Notes under the pieces: model-generated | Database searches by the model: none | The model's input: only the letters and a program-made list of their open reading frames with translations | What the model was told of the DNA's origin: nothing | Program-made: the position numbers and the translations under genes | From: Xenorhabdus ishibashii | Lineage (GTDB): Bacteria > Pseudomonadota > Gammaproteobacteria > Enterobacterales > Enterobacteriaceae | Direction: 5' to 3' | NCBI RefSeq assembly: GCF_002632755.1 | Contig: NZ_NJAK01000002.1 | Span: 93,200 to 157,199 of the forward strand | DNA: 64,000 nt | Shown: positions 35,889 to 44,981 of the stretch, piece after piece | Position numbering within the stretch: the stretch's first letter is position 1 | How the letters are laid out: each line of letters begins with the position of its first letter

Positions 35889-38470
35889 ATCACATCCTTA
35901 TCTCGTTTGGGCAAGGTCTTGGTACGCTTGATATAAGCATTTGTGATTGAGGTTGAATCGCTGACAATTGATTGGGATATATCAGTACGAAATAGATTAG
36001 CTTCCTGTAAGTCTGCATTATTAAAGTTACATTTCTGCATAAATGCGCTCATCAGGTTGGCATTATTCAGTAAGGCACTCCGGAAATCTGTCCTAATAAA
36101 CAGGCTGTTTTCTGCATTAAGGTACTGCATATCAACCGACTGGCAGTTGGATTCACTGAGATCGGTGTTATTCAAGGTTGTGGCATAGAATTTCGCCTTG
36201 ACCAAAGGCATTTGGCGCAAGTTACATTCTGTCAATGTTGCATGGCTGAAATCGGCTTGATTAAGCTCACTGTTCATAGCAAATGCGCAGGTCAGCAACT
36301 TGGCTGAATGAAACCGGATACCGTTTGCTTCAGTTTCCACCCATGAACAGCTTTCCAGTTCTGCATAATCAAAAGTTGCTTGTTTTAGCTTGCACTTAAT
36401 AAATGAAACTTTATTCAGGTTTGCGTGGCTGAGCTTAAGAGCAGGAAGTTCAAGTTCCATAAATATACAGTTTTTCCACTGTGAATATTGGAATTGGCAA
36501 CGCGTAATAAATATTTTTCGCAGGAGTAGTTCTGTAAATATGGCATGGTCAAAGTGACAATGGTCAAATCGAGTTTCTTGCAGTTGGGTTTCAGTGAAAC
36601 TTGCTGAAGAAAAATCACTTTGTTCACATTTAGCCAGCGACAAGCTGGCATGATCTAATTTGGCTCCACGTAATGAAGCGTTACAAATTTCAGTCCTCGC
36701 CAGCATGGCTTCGTTGAAATTTGCTTCGTCTAGCTGGCAATGGTTTAAACATGCGCTTTCCAATAAGGTGCGAGTGAAATTAGCTCCCCGTAGATCCATG
36801 CCAGACAAATCTGCGCCAGTAAAATCCATGCCAGTGAAATTTCCCCCTTGTAGCATGATTTTTTGTACTCTTTTGCGAATGATCTGTGACAGGCTGCCTG
36901 TTAAGCGCAGGGCAGGGCTTTGTGTCTGTACTGAAGATAAATACATCGAGTGTACTGTTTGCTCGATTTGTGCCAGCTCTTTATCATTGAAGCCTATTTG
37001 GTGCTTTTGCAACATATCCCGTATCTGATGCAGGTTTTCTGGCCCTTTGGGTTCTGACTTTACCGTTGTTTTTTCAATATCAATGCCTTGTTCTTTGGCT
37101 AAAGCAATTGCGTTTTCTTTCTGTAATTCAGCTTCTGCCTTTTTTTCGGTGGCATATTGTTCGATTTTTTCCATGAACTCCGGTAATTCATCCAGTTTTG
37201 GAAAAGGAGGAGGTTGTTCTGTATCAACTGGCAATATTGTATTGATATCGTAGCCATACTCAGACAAGCGTTCTTGTTGCTGTTCACGCAGGCGTTTTTC
37301 ACGATTTTGCAAATTTTGTTGCAATGGTGAGCTATTTTCTGGTTGTTCTGTATCCAGCCACGGGCTAATCATCTCTTCGGCGATAAGATCTTTTTCCCGA
37401 AAAGTGTATAGAACGCCTTTTTCTTTATCCAATCGTTGTTCAAGGACATGCAGGTAATGTTCCTGCGGGCGAGGGTTATCGCTTAATTCCAGTGCCGATA
37501 TCATTTGCAAGACATCCTTGGCATCATCTTCATTAATTTGTGCGCTGCCATGCCAAACCAGGATCATTTGTTCCAGGTGGGGAAAAAACCATACAGTTGT
37601 ATTGCGCATGACGACTTCTTCAAAAATTTCCTCATCAAGACGCAACCGTTTGATAAAGCAACGTGCGTTCCATGCGGGTAAAATACCTTCCTGAACAGGT
37701 TGTTCCGGATGCATATTCCAAATGCGCCACGCTGCTTTCTCTGGCAGAGTAGTATTTTTGTCCCACCATTGATCTTCGGAGGCAGCATTAAATATCCGCC
37801 AGTCAATGTCATTGGCAAAACCGGGAAATTCATTTTCCAGCCAGGCCTTGTCGTATTTTTTCCCAATACGGGTAAAACGGCGTGGCCATATAAAATCTAA
37901 AGGGCAAAAACTGGCCGGAATGGGCGCTCCCTGCTGTGACGTCAATTGCTGTTGTGACATTAAGCGATGATGCAGGGCTTCAATATTAGGCAGACGATGA
38001 ATTTTTAATCCGTTATCCAATTCTTCTGGGATGAAACCGATTCCGTGAGGGTTTTCGTCACAACCTTTCCCCCCAAACGCTCGACTCCAATCTAATCGCA
38101 TTTGCGCAAAAGGTTGAGGTTTTGAAGGAGAATCATCTATCCAATAGCGATCACCGAAAGCCACTAATGTCTTATCCAACTGCCCAATCTGAATACGCGC
38201 AGCACAGGTGGTTTTATCAGCTTGATGGTGGGTATAGACATATCCTGTGGCTAAAAATTCAGCACAAGGTTTCGGTATAGCGAGATCAATAATGCCATTA
38301 CAGGTTTGCAACTCATTTTCTGCCAGTTGCCAAAGCTCTATTTCCGGGCGTAAGCGTGGAGTTGCTCCCATATCTGCTAGTGCCATAATGGAAATTCCGA
38401 GGTGGTTTCTTTGTAACCAACGATAAGGTCGATAAAGTACACTCAGGCGCAACGGTTTGATGATTTTCAT
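35885..38470 (-). CDS. DUF2169 domain plus pentapeptide repeats
   Basis: The 861 residues comprise an N-terminal DUF2169 domain of about 330 residues (LDWSRAFGGKGCDENPHGIGF pattern, PASFCPLDFIWPRR, FNAASEDQWW), a charged linker with Gln/Glu-rich helices (about 380-470), and C-terminal pentapeptide repeats from about residue 535 to the end. DUF2169 proteins are adaptors that attach particular effectors to VgrG in several T6SSs. It lies 52 bp after vgrG. The cargo it would serve is not next to it. Confidence 0.9.
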   Translation of the reverse strand: MKIIKPLRLSVLYRPYRWLQRNHLGISIMALADMGATPRLRPEIELWQLAENELQTCNGIIDLAIPKPCAEFLATGYVYTHHQADKTTCAARIQIGQLDKTLVAFGDRYWIDDSPSKPQPFAQMRLDWSRAFGGKGCDENPHGIGFIPEELDNGLKIHRLPNIEALHHRLMSQQQLTSQQGAPIPASFCPLDFIWPRRFTRIGKKYDKAWLENEFPGFANDIDWRIFNAASEDQWWDKNTTLPEKAAWRIWNMHPEQPVQEGILPAWNARCFIKRLRLDEEIFEEVVMRNTTVWFFPHLEQMILVWHGSAQINEDDAKDVLQMISALELSDNPRPQEHYLHVLEQRLDKEKGVLYTFREKDLIAEEMISPWLDTEQPENSSPLQQNLQNREKRLREQQQERLSEYGYDINTILPVDTEQPPPFPKLDELPEFMEKIEQYATEKKAEAELQKENAIALAKEQGIDIEKTTVKSEPKGPENLHQIRDMLQKHQIGFNDKELAQIEQTVHSMYLSSVQTQSPALRLTGSLSQIIRKRVQKIMLQGGNFTGMDFTGADLSGMDLRGANFTRTLLESACLNHCQLDEANFNEAMLARTEICNASLRGAKLDHASLSLAKCEQSDFSSASFTETQLQETRFDHCHFDHAIFTELLLRKIFITRCQFQYSQWKNCIFMELELPALKLSHANLNKVSFIKCKLKQATFDYAELESCSWVETEANGIRFHSAKLLTCAFAMNSELNQADFSHATLTECNLRQMPLVKAKFYATTLNNTDLSESNCQSVDMQYLNAENSLFIRTDFRSALLNNANLMSAFMQKCNFNNADLQEANLFRTDISQSIVSDSTSITNAYIKRTKTLPKRDKDVI

Positions 38471-38522
38471 AACAACCCTGGAGGTATTGGTTATTCATGG
38501 GGATAGTTATTAAAGATGGTCA

Positions 38523-40496
38523 TTAGTTGAGAATATGTAAGCTGCTATTTGAAATATTGGTGTTTGAATTCTCAGTTTTGGTATCGCTTTTTATCGTAAT
38601 GAAGCTGGGGCTTGAGATTGTCGTCATTCCTGTAATATTCTGCTCCCAATTTCCATCAATTTTTGCGTTTAAATTCCCCTTAAGGGTATAAGTATCGCCA
38701 CCATTAATCTCGGTTTTTCGTCCATTTTTGATGGTTTCTTGCTGACCGTCGTTGATCTTTAATGTATCTTTGCCTTGAATGGTTGTTTCATGGTTTGCCT
38801 TATAGGTGAAGTCAGCATCTCCAGTCACAGCGTCTTTTTGCTGTTTTTTTATTTCAGTCGTACGGTTGCCATTAATAGTGACTTTTTTATCTTTTTCCAC
38901 CGAAATATTCATGTCCCGTTCTGCATGCAGATCAAATAATTCCTTATCCGGTTCATCATCTAAAAAGAGATAATTTGCCTGATCATGCTTACCTTCTTTG
39001 GTATTCGACATAATACCGACGCGGGTTTCATATTTAGGTAGCTCCCACGGAGGCATATTCTCATTGTTATAAGTGCTGCCAATCACTAAAGGTTTATCAG
39101 GATCACCATTGACGAAACTGATAACCACTTCTTCGCCCACCCGAGGGACGCATATACTGCCATAACGCCAACCAGCCCAATGGCTCGCAACACGCATCCA
39201 GCAAGAGCGGGTATCATCTTTTTTGCAATCCTTATCCCAACGGAATTTCACTTTTATACGGCCGTATTTATCAGTCCATATTTGTTTATCTTTGGGACCG
39301 GTAACGACAGCAGTTTCAAGACCCGTCACTTTTGGCCACGGCGTCACTGCCAGCGGTTTCCAATGAGTACTGGCAGGAATTGCCTCAAATTGAATCGTGT
39401 TTTTGTTTTTGTCTGAATCTGAACTAAAAAGATCGCCAGTGAGCGTATTAAAAACTTTGTCAATAACGGTATCAAAAGCATTGTCAGAAGAACTGGCTAT
39501 GTAAGGTTTTTCATAGAGAAAGTAGTGTGTGCCTATAATTAAATAGTCACCATGATCATCGCCTTTGATGTCATTGGGTAGTGATAGTGTGAAAGTATGT
39601 CCTGGAGCTATCCCCAGCACATTTCCTTTGCTATTAATCAGCTCACTTTTTGCTTCGGTAGCTTGCTGGCGAACTCGGGCATAAAATTGCCCTTGTTTAT
39701 TTTCTACATAGCGCCCAGGCCAAATGAATATTTCTGTGTTATCAATGGAGCTGATTGGGGTCTGGGTAGCTGTATATAGTTCAGCCCGTGGTTTACGGAA
39801 GTCGTAGTCATCAAGGCTGTAAGTATTTGGTACAGTGATACTGGAGACATTCCAATTATAGAGGTATTCTTTGATGTGTGCTCTCGGTGAATCACCCTTG
39901 TTGATATAGTAAATATTTTTATATCCGGGCATTGGCTCATGTGATTGAGGTGCGTCAACCAGGATCATGGTATGGTTTTCCATTTCATGTTTGAAATAAT
40001 AGTAAATTCCTTCATGTTCCATCAGGCGATGGATAAAATCGAAATCAGCTTCATTATGCTTGACGCAATATTCCCATGTGCGATATTTCTCAACAAGCTG
40101 ATTTTCAAACAGAATGTTAGCCTTGTTTAGTACTTCGGTGATAATATCGGGTGCAGTCTTATCTTGCCATATGCTATAACCAATATTTTGCTTTAATTCC
40201 CACAACTTAGGTCTGACAGTGACCGTATATAAATAAAGTCTGTCATTATGTTTATAGAATGGGGAATAGGATATTTTGTCTATATAACCACTTAAGTATC
40301 TTGTTTGTGCTGATTTATTTTTTATTTCTACAGTGAGTGTCGTTTTATGTAGCGATATTGGATTTGATAACCTCTTTTCACTCAATAATTCAATCTCAAA
40401 CTGGTAGGCCTCAGATAATCTCTCTATTCCTCTAAGGGATTTGAAATATAAGGTATTATCGGGTAATGAGACATGTGCGATAAACTGTCTTTCCAT
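38523..40496 (-). CDS. vgrG: T6SS spike protein VgrG (copy 1)
   Basis: 657 residues from the ATG at 40496, with AAGGA about 7 nt upstream; an in-frame TTG 8 codons earlier is unlikely, and the second VgrG starts at the matching residue. The gp27-like region is followed by the gp5 OB-fold (GPKDKQIWTDKYGRIKVKF, RVGEEVVISFVNGDPDKPL) and a needle of short polar repeats (KKVTINGNRTTEIKK ... INDGQQETIKNG). The C-terminus ends SSLHILN without a toxin domain. It is the first gene of the T6SS transcript. Confidence 0.95.
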   Translation of the reverse strand: MERQFIAHVSLPDNTLYFKSLRGIERLSEAYQFEIELLSEKRLSNPISLHKTTLTVEIKNKSAQTRYLSGYIDKISYSPFYKHNDRLYLYTVTVRPKLWELKQNIGYSIWQDKTAPDIITEVLNKANILFENQLVEKYRTWEYCVKHNEADFDFIHRLMEHEGIYYYFKHEMENHTMILVDAPQSHEPMPGYKNIYYINKGDSPRAHIKEYLYNWNVSSITVPNTYSLDDYDFRKPRAELYTATQTPISSIDNTEIFIWPGRYVENKQGQFYARVRQQATEAKSELINSKGNVLGIAPGHTFTLSLPNDIKGDDHGDYLIIGTHYFLYEKPYIASSSDNAFDTVIDKVFNTLTGDLFSSDSDKNKNTIQFEAIPASTHWKPLAVTPWPKVTGLETAVVTGPKDKQIWTDKYGRIKVKFRWDKDCKKDDTRSCWMRVASHWAGWRYGSICVPRVGEEVVISFVNGDPDKPLVIGSTYNNENMPPWELPKYETRVGIMSNTKEGKHDQANYLFLDDEPDKELFDLHAERDMNISVEKDKKVTINGNRTTEIKKQQKDAVTGDADFTYKANHETTIQGKDTLKINDGQQETIKNGRKTEINGGDTYTLKGNLNAKIDGNWEQNITGMTTISSPSFITIKSDTKTENSNTNISNSSLHILN

Positions 40497-40503
40497 AAGA
40501 ATA

Positions 40504-40560
40504 TCCTTGCTTTTGCTCAAAGCTACCGCATACTCCTTGCAGGAGTAAGGAATATACGAA
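40504..40560 (-). promoter_or_regulatory. vgrG copy 1 leader with palindrome and AAGGA motifs
   Basis: TACTCC-TTGCA-GGAGTA (40531-40547) forms a hairpin about 35 nt upstream of the vgrG start. An alternative 9-bp stem with AAGGAATAT is also possible. The mRNA carries GCAAGGAGT in the hairpin and AGCAAGGATAT at the ribosome site. The leader matches that of copy 2. Confidence 0.55.
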
Positions 40561-41081
40561 ATTGGAATATGGGATATAGTTTCTCTGATATAAGTTAAAC
40601 ATAATGTTCAGTATTCGCAATCTATAGATTGTATCTTGTTTATGGAATAAATACTCTTATTTTTTTTGTTTAATTTTATTACTATAATTACTTATATTCA
40701 TGTGTTTATATATAAATAAATTTTAAATATACAGTTTGTTTTTATATGTAATTTCTTAAATGTTTAAACTGAGACTCATTTTTGAGATTTTTGAAATAAA
40801 TAATCTATATTCAATATATTAAAGTAGTTATTTTGCTTTTAACATCCTTTCGGAAAAATGTTTTTGAAGCTGGCTACTATAATTTGGTCATGTTTTCAAC
40901 CCGTTGATGGCGATGTAGCCATCTGGTTGCAGGTTGCATATAGATTGAGGTTGTTTACTGTACTCCCAGGTTTGGAATGAATAGAAATTATTAATATTCA
41001 ACAATATTAGCTTGATTTATTTTGCCTAATAGATTTACATCTTTTATGCTCATTTCATAAAAATCAATCTTAGAAAATACC
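40561..41081. other. AT-rich intergenic region between vgrG and murJ
   Basis: No coding frame is supported. It must hold divergent promoters for the T6SS transcript and murJ. Its left part (about 40561-40720) is recognisably similar to the region upstream of vgrG copy 2 (about 45085-45250), for example GCAATCTATAGATTGTAT against GCAATCTGTAGATTATAT. In E. coli yceH and mviM lie upstream of murJ; neither is visible here. Confidence 0.6.
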
Positions 41082-42617
41082 ATGAATTTACTGAAATCAC
41101 TGGCAGCGGTCAGCTCAATGACGATGTTCTCTCGCGTTCTGGGCTTTATTCGTGATGCTATCATTGCTCGTATATTTGGTGCGGGGGTGGCGAGTGATGC
41201 CTTTTTCGTTGCCTTCAAACTCCCTAACTTGCTGCGCCGTATTTTTGCTGAGGGCGCTTTTTCACAAGCGTTTGTTCCTATACTTGCTGAGTATAAAAAT
41301 CAGCAGGGGGATGAAGCGACCCGCACCTTTATTGCTTATATATCAGGGATGTTGACGCTGATTTTGGCGATAGTCACAGTGATAGGGGTAATGGCCGCAC
41401 CCTGGATAATCTATGTTACGGCTCCGGGTTTTACAGATACACCGGATAAATTCACTTTAACCCGTGATCTACTCAAAATTACCTTCCCTTACATTTTCTT
41501 GATATCTCTGGCTTCGTTAGCGGGAGCGGTTCTCAATACGTGGAATCGCTTTTCTGTGCCCGCTTTTGCACCCACATTGCTTAATATCAGCATGATTATT
41601 TTTTCGCTGTTTGTGGCACCTTACTGTAACCCGCCTGTAATGGCATTAGGTTGGGCAGTGATCGCTGGTGGTATTTTGCAATTGGCTTATCAGCTTCCTC
41701 ATCTGAAAAAAATAGGCATGCTGGTATTGCCACGCATTTCCTTTCGTGACAGCGGGGTATGGCGTGTTATTCGGCAAATGGGACCCGCTATTTTAGGGGT
41801 TTCAGTCAGCCAGATTTCACTGATTATCAACACTATTTTTGCTTCATTTCTTGTGTCTGGATCGGTTTCTTGGATGTATTACGCCGATCGTTTAATGGAA
41901 TTACCTTCGGGAGTGCTGGGAGTAGCGTTAGGCACGATCCTGCTGCCTTCACTGGCAAAAAGTTTTTCCACTGGGGATCACCTGGAATATAGAAGGTTAA
42001 TGGATTGGGGATTGCGCCTTTGCTTTTTGCTGGCTTTACCTTGCGCGGTGGCGTTGGGCATTCTGGCAAAACCCCTGACAGTGTCACTTTTTCAATACGG
42101 CAATTTTTCTGCCTTTGATGCAGAGATGACGCAACGGGCGTTAATCGCTTACTGTTTTGGTTTAATGGGATTGATTGTCGTTAAAGTTCTCGCTCCGGGT
42201 TTTTACGCTCGTCAGGATATTAAAACGCCGGTTAAGATTGCGATTGCGACTTTGATTTTGACTCAGTTAATGAATCTTGCCTTTATTGGCCCATTGAAAC
42301 ATGCGGGATTGGCGCTTTCTATCGGTCTGGCTGCTTGTTTCAATGCCAGCATGCTTTATTGGCAATTGCGTAAGCGTGAGATTTTTAAGCCATTGGCCGG
42401 ATGGGGCGTTTTCCTGCTGAAACTGGCAATAGCGCTTGCGGTCATGGTTGGGGTATTACTGACAATATTGTGGCTTATGCCGGATTGGGAGCAGGGCAAT
42501 ATGGCATGGCGCTTGCTACGGTTAATGGGCGTTGTGATTGCGGGGGCGGGTAGCTATTTTGCTGCACTGGCTTTAATGGGATTCAGATTAAAAGATTTTT
42601 CCCAACGGGGATTGTAG
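41082..42617 (+). CDS. murJ: Lipid II flippase MurJ (MviN)
   Basis: A 511-residue inner-membrane protein, the same length as E. coli MurJ, with 14 hydrophobic segments. The N-terminus [20 protein letters not shown] and the motif [20 protein letters not shown] are diagnostic. The MOP-superfamily flippase moves lipid II across the membrane for peptidoglycan synthesis and is normally essential, which explains why this copy is intact while the duplicate at 45595 has decayed. The ribosome site is weak (TTAGAAAATACC). Confidence 0.97.
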   Translation: MNLLKSLAAVSSMTMFSRVLGFIRDAIIARIFGAGVASDAFFVAFKLPNLLRRIFAEGAFSQAFVPILAEYKNQQGDEATRTFIAYISGMLTLILAIVTVIGVMAAPWIIYVTAPGFTDTPDKFTLTRDLLKITFPYIFLISLASLAGAVLNTWNRFSVPAFAPTLLNISMIIFSLFVAPYCNPPVMALGWAVIAGGILQLAYQLPHLKKIGMLVLPRISFRDSGVWRVIRQMGPAILGVSVSQISLIINTIFASFLVSGSVSWMYYADRLMELPSGVLGVALGTILLPSLAKSFSTGDHLEYRRLMDWGLRLCFLLALPCAVALGILAKPLTVSLFQYGNFSAFDAEMTQRALIAYCFGLMGLIVVKVLAPGFYARQDIKTPVKIAIATLILTQLMNLAFIGPLKHAGLALSIGLAACFNASMLYWQLRKREIFKPLAGWGVFLLKLAIALAVMVGVLLTILWLMPDWEQGNMAWRLLRLMGVVIAGAGSYFAALALMGFRLKDFSQRGL

Positions 42618-42627
42618 CCATGATGAG

Positions 42628-42652
42628 ACTGGCATGATTTGATCATGCCAGT
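42628..42652 (+). terminator. Hairpin after murJ
   Basis: A perfect 10-bp stem (ACTGGCATGA / TCATGCCAGT) with a 5-nt loop lies 10 nt after the murJ stop. The T-tract is short (TTTGGGG). The same hairpin occurs at 45769-45793 behind the murJ remnant. Confidence 0.65.
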
Positions 42653-42656
42653 TTGG

Positions 42657-42904
42657 GGAACATGTATTCAAAGCGTTGATCACCCTCAAGCATAATATTC
42701 ACGTTCAATGAAAATACCAATGATTTTGTCATGCATTTCAGGTGACTAAACAACGATAACGTTGGTGCCCACCTTTGCCAATACCATGTTTTTTAACGTC
42801 CTTCGTCTGGTGACAAAATCGACATTTGACTTCTACTGTGACCATGCAAGTTATCTCGCAAAATAGGCATTTAGATGAAGAACAACGCCTTGAATACATG
42901 ACCG
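42657..42904 (-). mobile_element. Internally deleted IS1-family element (about 245 bp)
   Basis: On the minus strand the frame from 42845 encodes VTVEVKCRFCHQTKDVKKHG and then IGKGGHQRYRC, the zinc-finger start of IS1 InsA. About 35 codons in it breaks off into EMHDKIIGIFIEREYY-stop, the C-terminus of IS1 InsB (usual form EIHDKVIG.FIEKH). Imperfect terminal inverted repeats flank it: CATGTATTCAAAGCGTTGAT at 42661-42680 and its counterpart at 42881-42900. Most of insA and insB is missing, so it is a non-autonomous remnant. Exact ends and target duplication are not clear. Confidence 0.85.
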
Positions 42905-42938
42905 ATAATTTTCATTAGAATTCTGATGGATGTATTTA

Positions 42939-44924
42939 TTAGTTAATGTGTAAAATTCTGCTACTGATTAAGACTACACCCGATGTCTCGATAGATATAT
43001 CTTTTCTTTTTATTTCTATTTGATTACGGCTACAGTTTACTCCATTACCGCTGATATTTATTCCATTACCGCTGATATTTATTCCATTACTGCTTACATT
43101 TGCTAAATTAATGCTTTCATTTGCTCCATTAAGGCTTAAATTTGCTCCATTAACGCTTACATTTGCTCCATTTACGTTCATATTAAATGGCGTCGTATTA
43201 ATGCAACTATATTTATTATTCACGAAAGTTGTTGGAGTATCGATATTTACATGAGTATCACTTTTTATAGTAATGGTTTTAGAACTTGAGATATTTGTTT
43301 CGCCTGTAATCTTTTGTACCCACTCCCCGCCAATAGTGACTTTTTTATCTTTTTCCACCGAAATATTCATGTCACGTTCTGCATGTAGATCAAACGATTC
43401 ATTATTGGGTTCATCATCTAAAAAAAGATAGTTTGCCTGTTCATGCTTACCTCCCTTGGTATTTGACATAATACCGACACGAGTTTCATGTTTGGGCAGC
43501 TCCCACGGGGGCTTATTCTCTTGGTTATAAGTACTGCCGATGACTAAAGGTTTATCAGGATCACCGTTGACGAAACTGATAACCACTTCTTCGCCCACAC
43601 GAGGGACACACAGACTACCATAACGCCAACCTGCCCAATAAGTCGCAACACGCACCCAGCAAGAGCGGGTATCATCTTTTTTACTGTCTTTATCCCAACG
43701 AAACTTCACTTTTATACGACCGTATTCGTCAGTCCATATCTGCTTATCTTTAGGACCAGTGACAACGGCGGTTTCAAGGCCCGTTACTTTTGGCCACGGG
43801 GTCACAGCAAGTGGTTTCCAATGAGTGCTGGCAGGAATTGCCTCAAATTGAATGGTGTTTTTGTTTGTATCTGAATTTGAGAGGTCGTTGGTGACAGTAT
43901 TAAGAACCTTGCCAGTAGAATCGGTGACATAAGGTTTTTCATAAAGAAAGTATTGCGTACCTATAATTAAATAGTCTCCATGATCATCACCTTTGATGCC
44001 ACTGGGGAGTGATAGGGTAAAAGTGTGCCCTGGAGCCATTCCTAATACATTTCCTTTGCCTCCAACCAGCTCACTTTTTGCTTCGGCAGCTTGCTGACGA
44101 ACGCGAGCATAAAATTGTCCTTGTTCACTTTCTACATAGCGCCCGGGACAAATGAATATCTCTGAGTTATCAATAGAGCTACTTGGGGTTTGAACAGCCG
44201 TATGTAATTCAGCCCGTGGCTTACGGAAGTCGTAGTCATCAAGGCTGTAGGTATTCGGTATGGTGATACTAGAGACATTCCAACTATAGAGATACTCTGT
44301 AAGGTGTTCTTTCAGTGAATGACCTGTGCTGAAATATTTAATTGTTTCATATTCAGGCATGGGTTCATGTGATTGGGGGGCGTCAACCAAAATCATGGTA
44401 TGGTTTCCCATATCATGTTTAAAATAATAATAAATTCCCTCATGTTCCATCAGACGATGAATAAAATCGAAATCACTTTCATTATGTTTGACGCAGTATT
44501 CCCATTTGCGATATTTTTCAATGAGTTGATTGTCAAACAGAATACCAGCCTTACTCAATATCTCAGTGATGATATCGGGTACAGTCTTATCTTGCCAAAT
44601 ACTATAACCAAATCTTTGTTTTAATTCCCACAGTTTAGGTCTGACAATAGCAGTATATAAATAAAGTCTATCATCATATTTATAGAATGGTGCGTAAGAT
44701 ATTTTTTCTATATAACCACTTAAGTATCTTGTTGGTGCTGACTTATTTTTTATCTCTACAGTGAGTATCTTATTATGCAGAGATATTGGGTTTGATAATC
44801 TTTTCTTACTTAATAATTCAACTTCAAACTCGTAGGCTTCAGATAATCTTTCTCTCCCTATCAATGATTTGAAAAGCAAAGAATTATCAGGCAGTGAGGT
44901 ATGTGCGATAAACTGTCTTTTCAT
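42939..44924 (-). CDS. vgrG: T6SS spike protein VgrG (copy 2) with heptapeptide tail
   Basis: 661 residues, closely similar to copy 1 through the gp27-like and gp5 parts. AAGCAAGGGCATCCT precedes the ATG. The C-terminal needle differs: the NGNRTTE ... NLNAKIDGN stretch of copy 1 is missing, and after SDTHVNID a run of seven heptapeptides (NGANVSV, NGANLSL, NGINISG and so on; residues about 584-632) is added before a short new end (SSRILHIN). The repeats could lengthen the beta-helical spike or make a separate cargo surface. It stands alone between murJ and a murJ remnant and is a probable second spike for the same T6SS. Confidence 0.93.
   Translation of the reverse strand: MKRQFIAHTSLPDNSLLFKSLIGRERLSEAYEFEVELLSKKRLSNPISLHNKILTVEIKNKSAPTRYLSGYIEKISYAPFYKYDDRLYLYTAIVRPKLWELKQRFGYSIWQDKTVPDIITEILSKAGILFDNQLIEKYRKWEYCVKHNESDFDFIHRLMEHEGIYYYFKHDMGNHTMILVDAPQSHEPMPEYETIKYFSTGHSLKEHLTEYLYSWNVSSITIPNTYSLDDYDFRKPRAELHTAVQTPSSSIDNSEIFICPGRYVESEQGQFYARVRQQAAEAKSELVGGKGNVLGMAPGHTFTLSLPSGIKGDDHGDYLIIGTQYFLYEKPYVTDSTGKVLNTVTNDLSNSDTNKNTIQFEAIPASTHWKPLAVTPWPKVTGLETAVVTGPKDKQIWTDEYGRIKVKFRWDKDSKKDDTRSCWVRVATYWAGWRYGSLCVPRVGEEVVISFVNGDPDKPLVIGSTYNQENKPPWELPKHETRVGIMSNTKGGKHEQANYLFLDDEPNNESFDLHAERDMNISVEKDKKVTIGGEWVQKITGETNISSSKTITIKSDTHVNIDTPTTFVNNKYSCINTTPFNMNVNGANVSVNGANLSLNGANESINLANVSSNGINISGNGINISGNGVNCSRNQIEIKRKDISIETSGVVLISSRILHIN
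43029..43175 (-). repeat. Seven 21-bp tandem repeats encoding NG(A/I)NxS heptapeptides
   Basis: On the plus strand units such as TTACCGCTGATATTTATTCC recur every 21 bp. Two units are identical, others differ at a few positions. Each encodes a heptapeptide of pattern N-G-(A/I/V)-N-x-S-x. An eighth, degenerate unit (RNQIEIK) follows. Confidence 0.92.
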
Positions 44925-44955
44925 AGGATGCCCTTGCTTTAGTTTATAGCTACCG

Positions 44956-44981
44956 CATATTCCTTGCCAGCAAGGAATATG
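44956..44981 (-). promoter_or_regulatory. vgrG copy 2 leader hairpin
   Basis: CATATTCCTTGC and GCAAGGAATATG form a perfect 12-bp stem around a 2-nt loop, 31 nt upstream of the vgrG start. The flank GCGGTAGCT is shared with copy 1. It may control translation or mark transcript processing; there is no T-tract to suggest termination. Confidence 0.6.
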
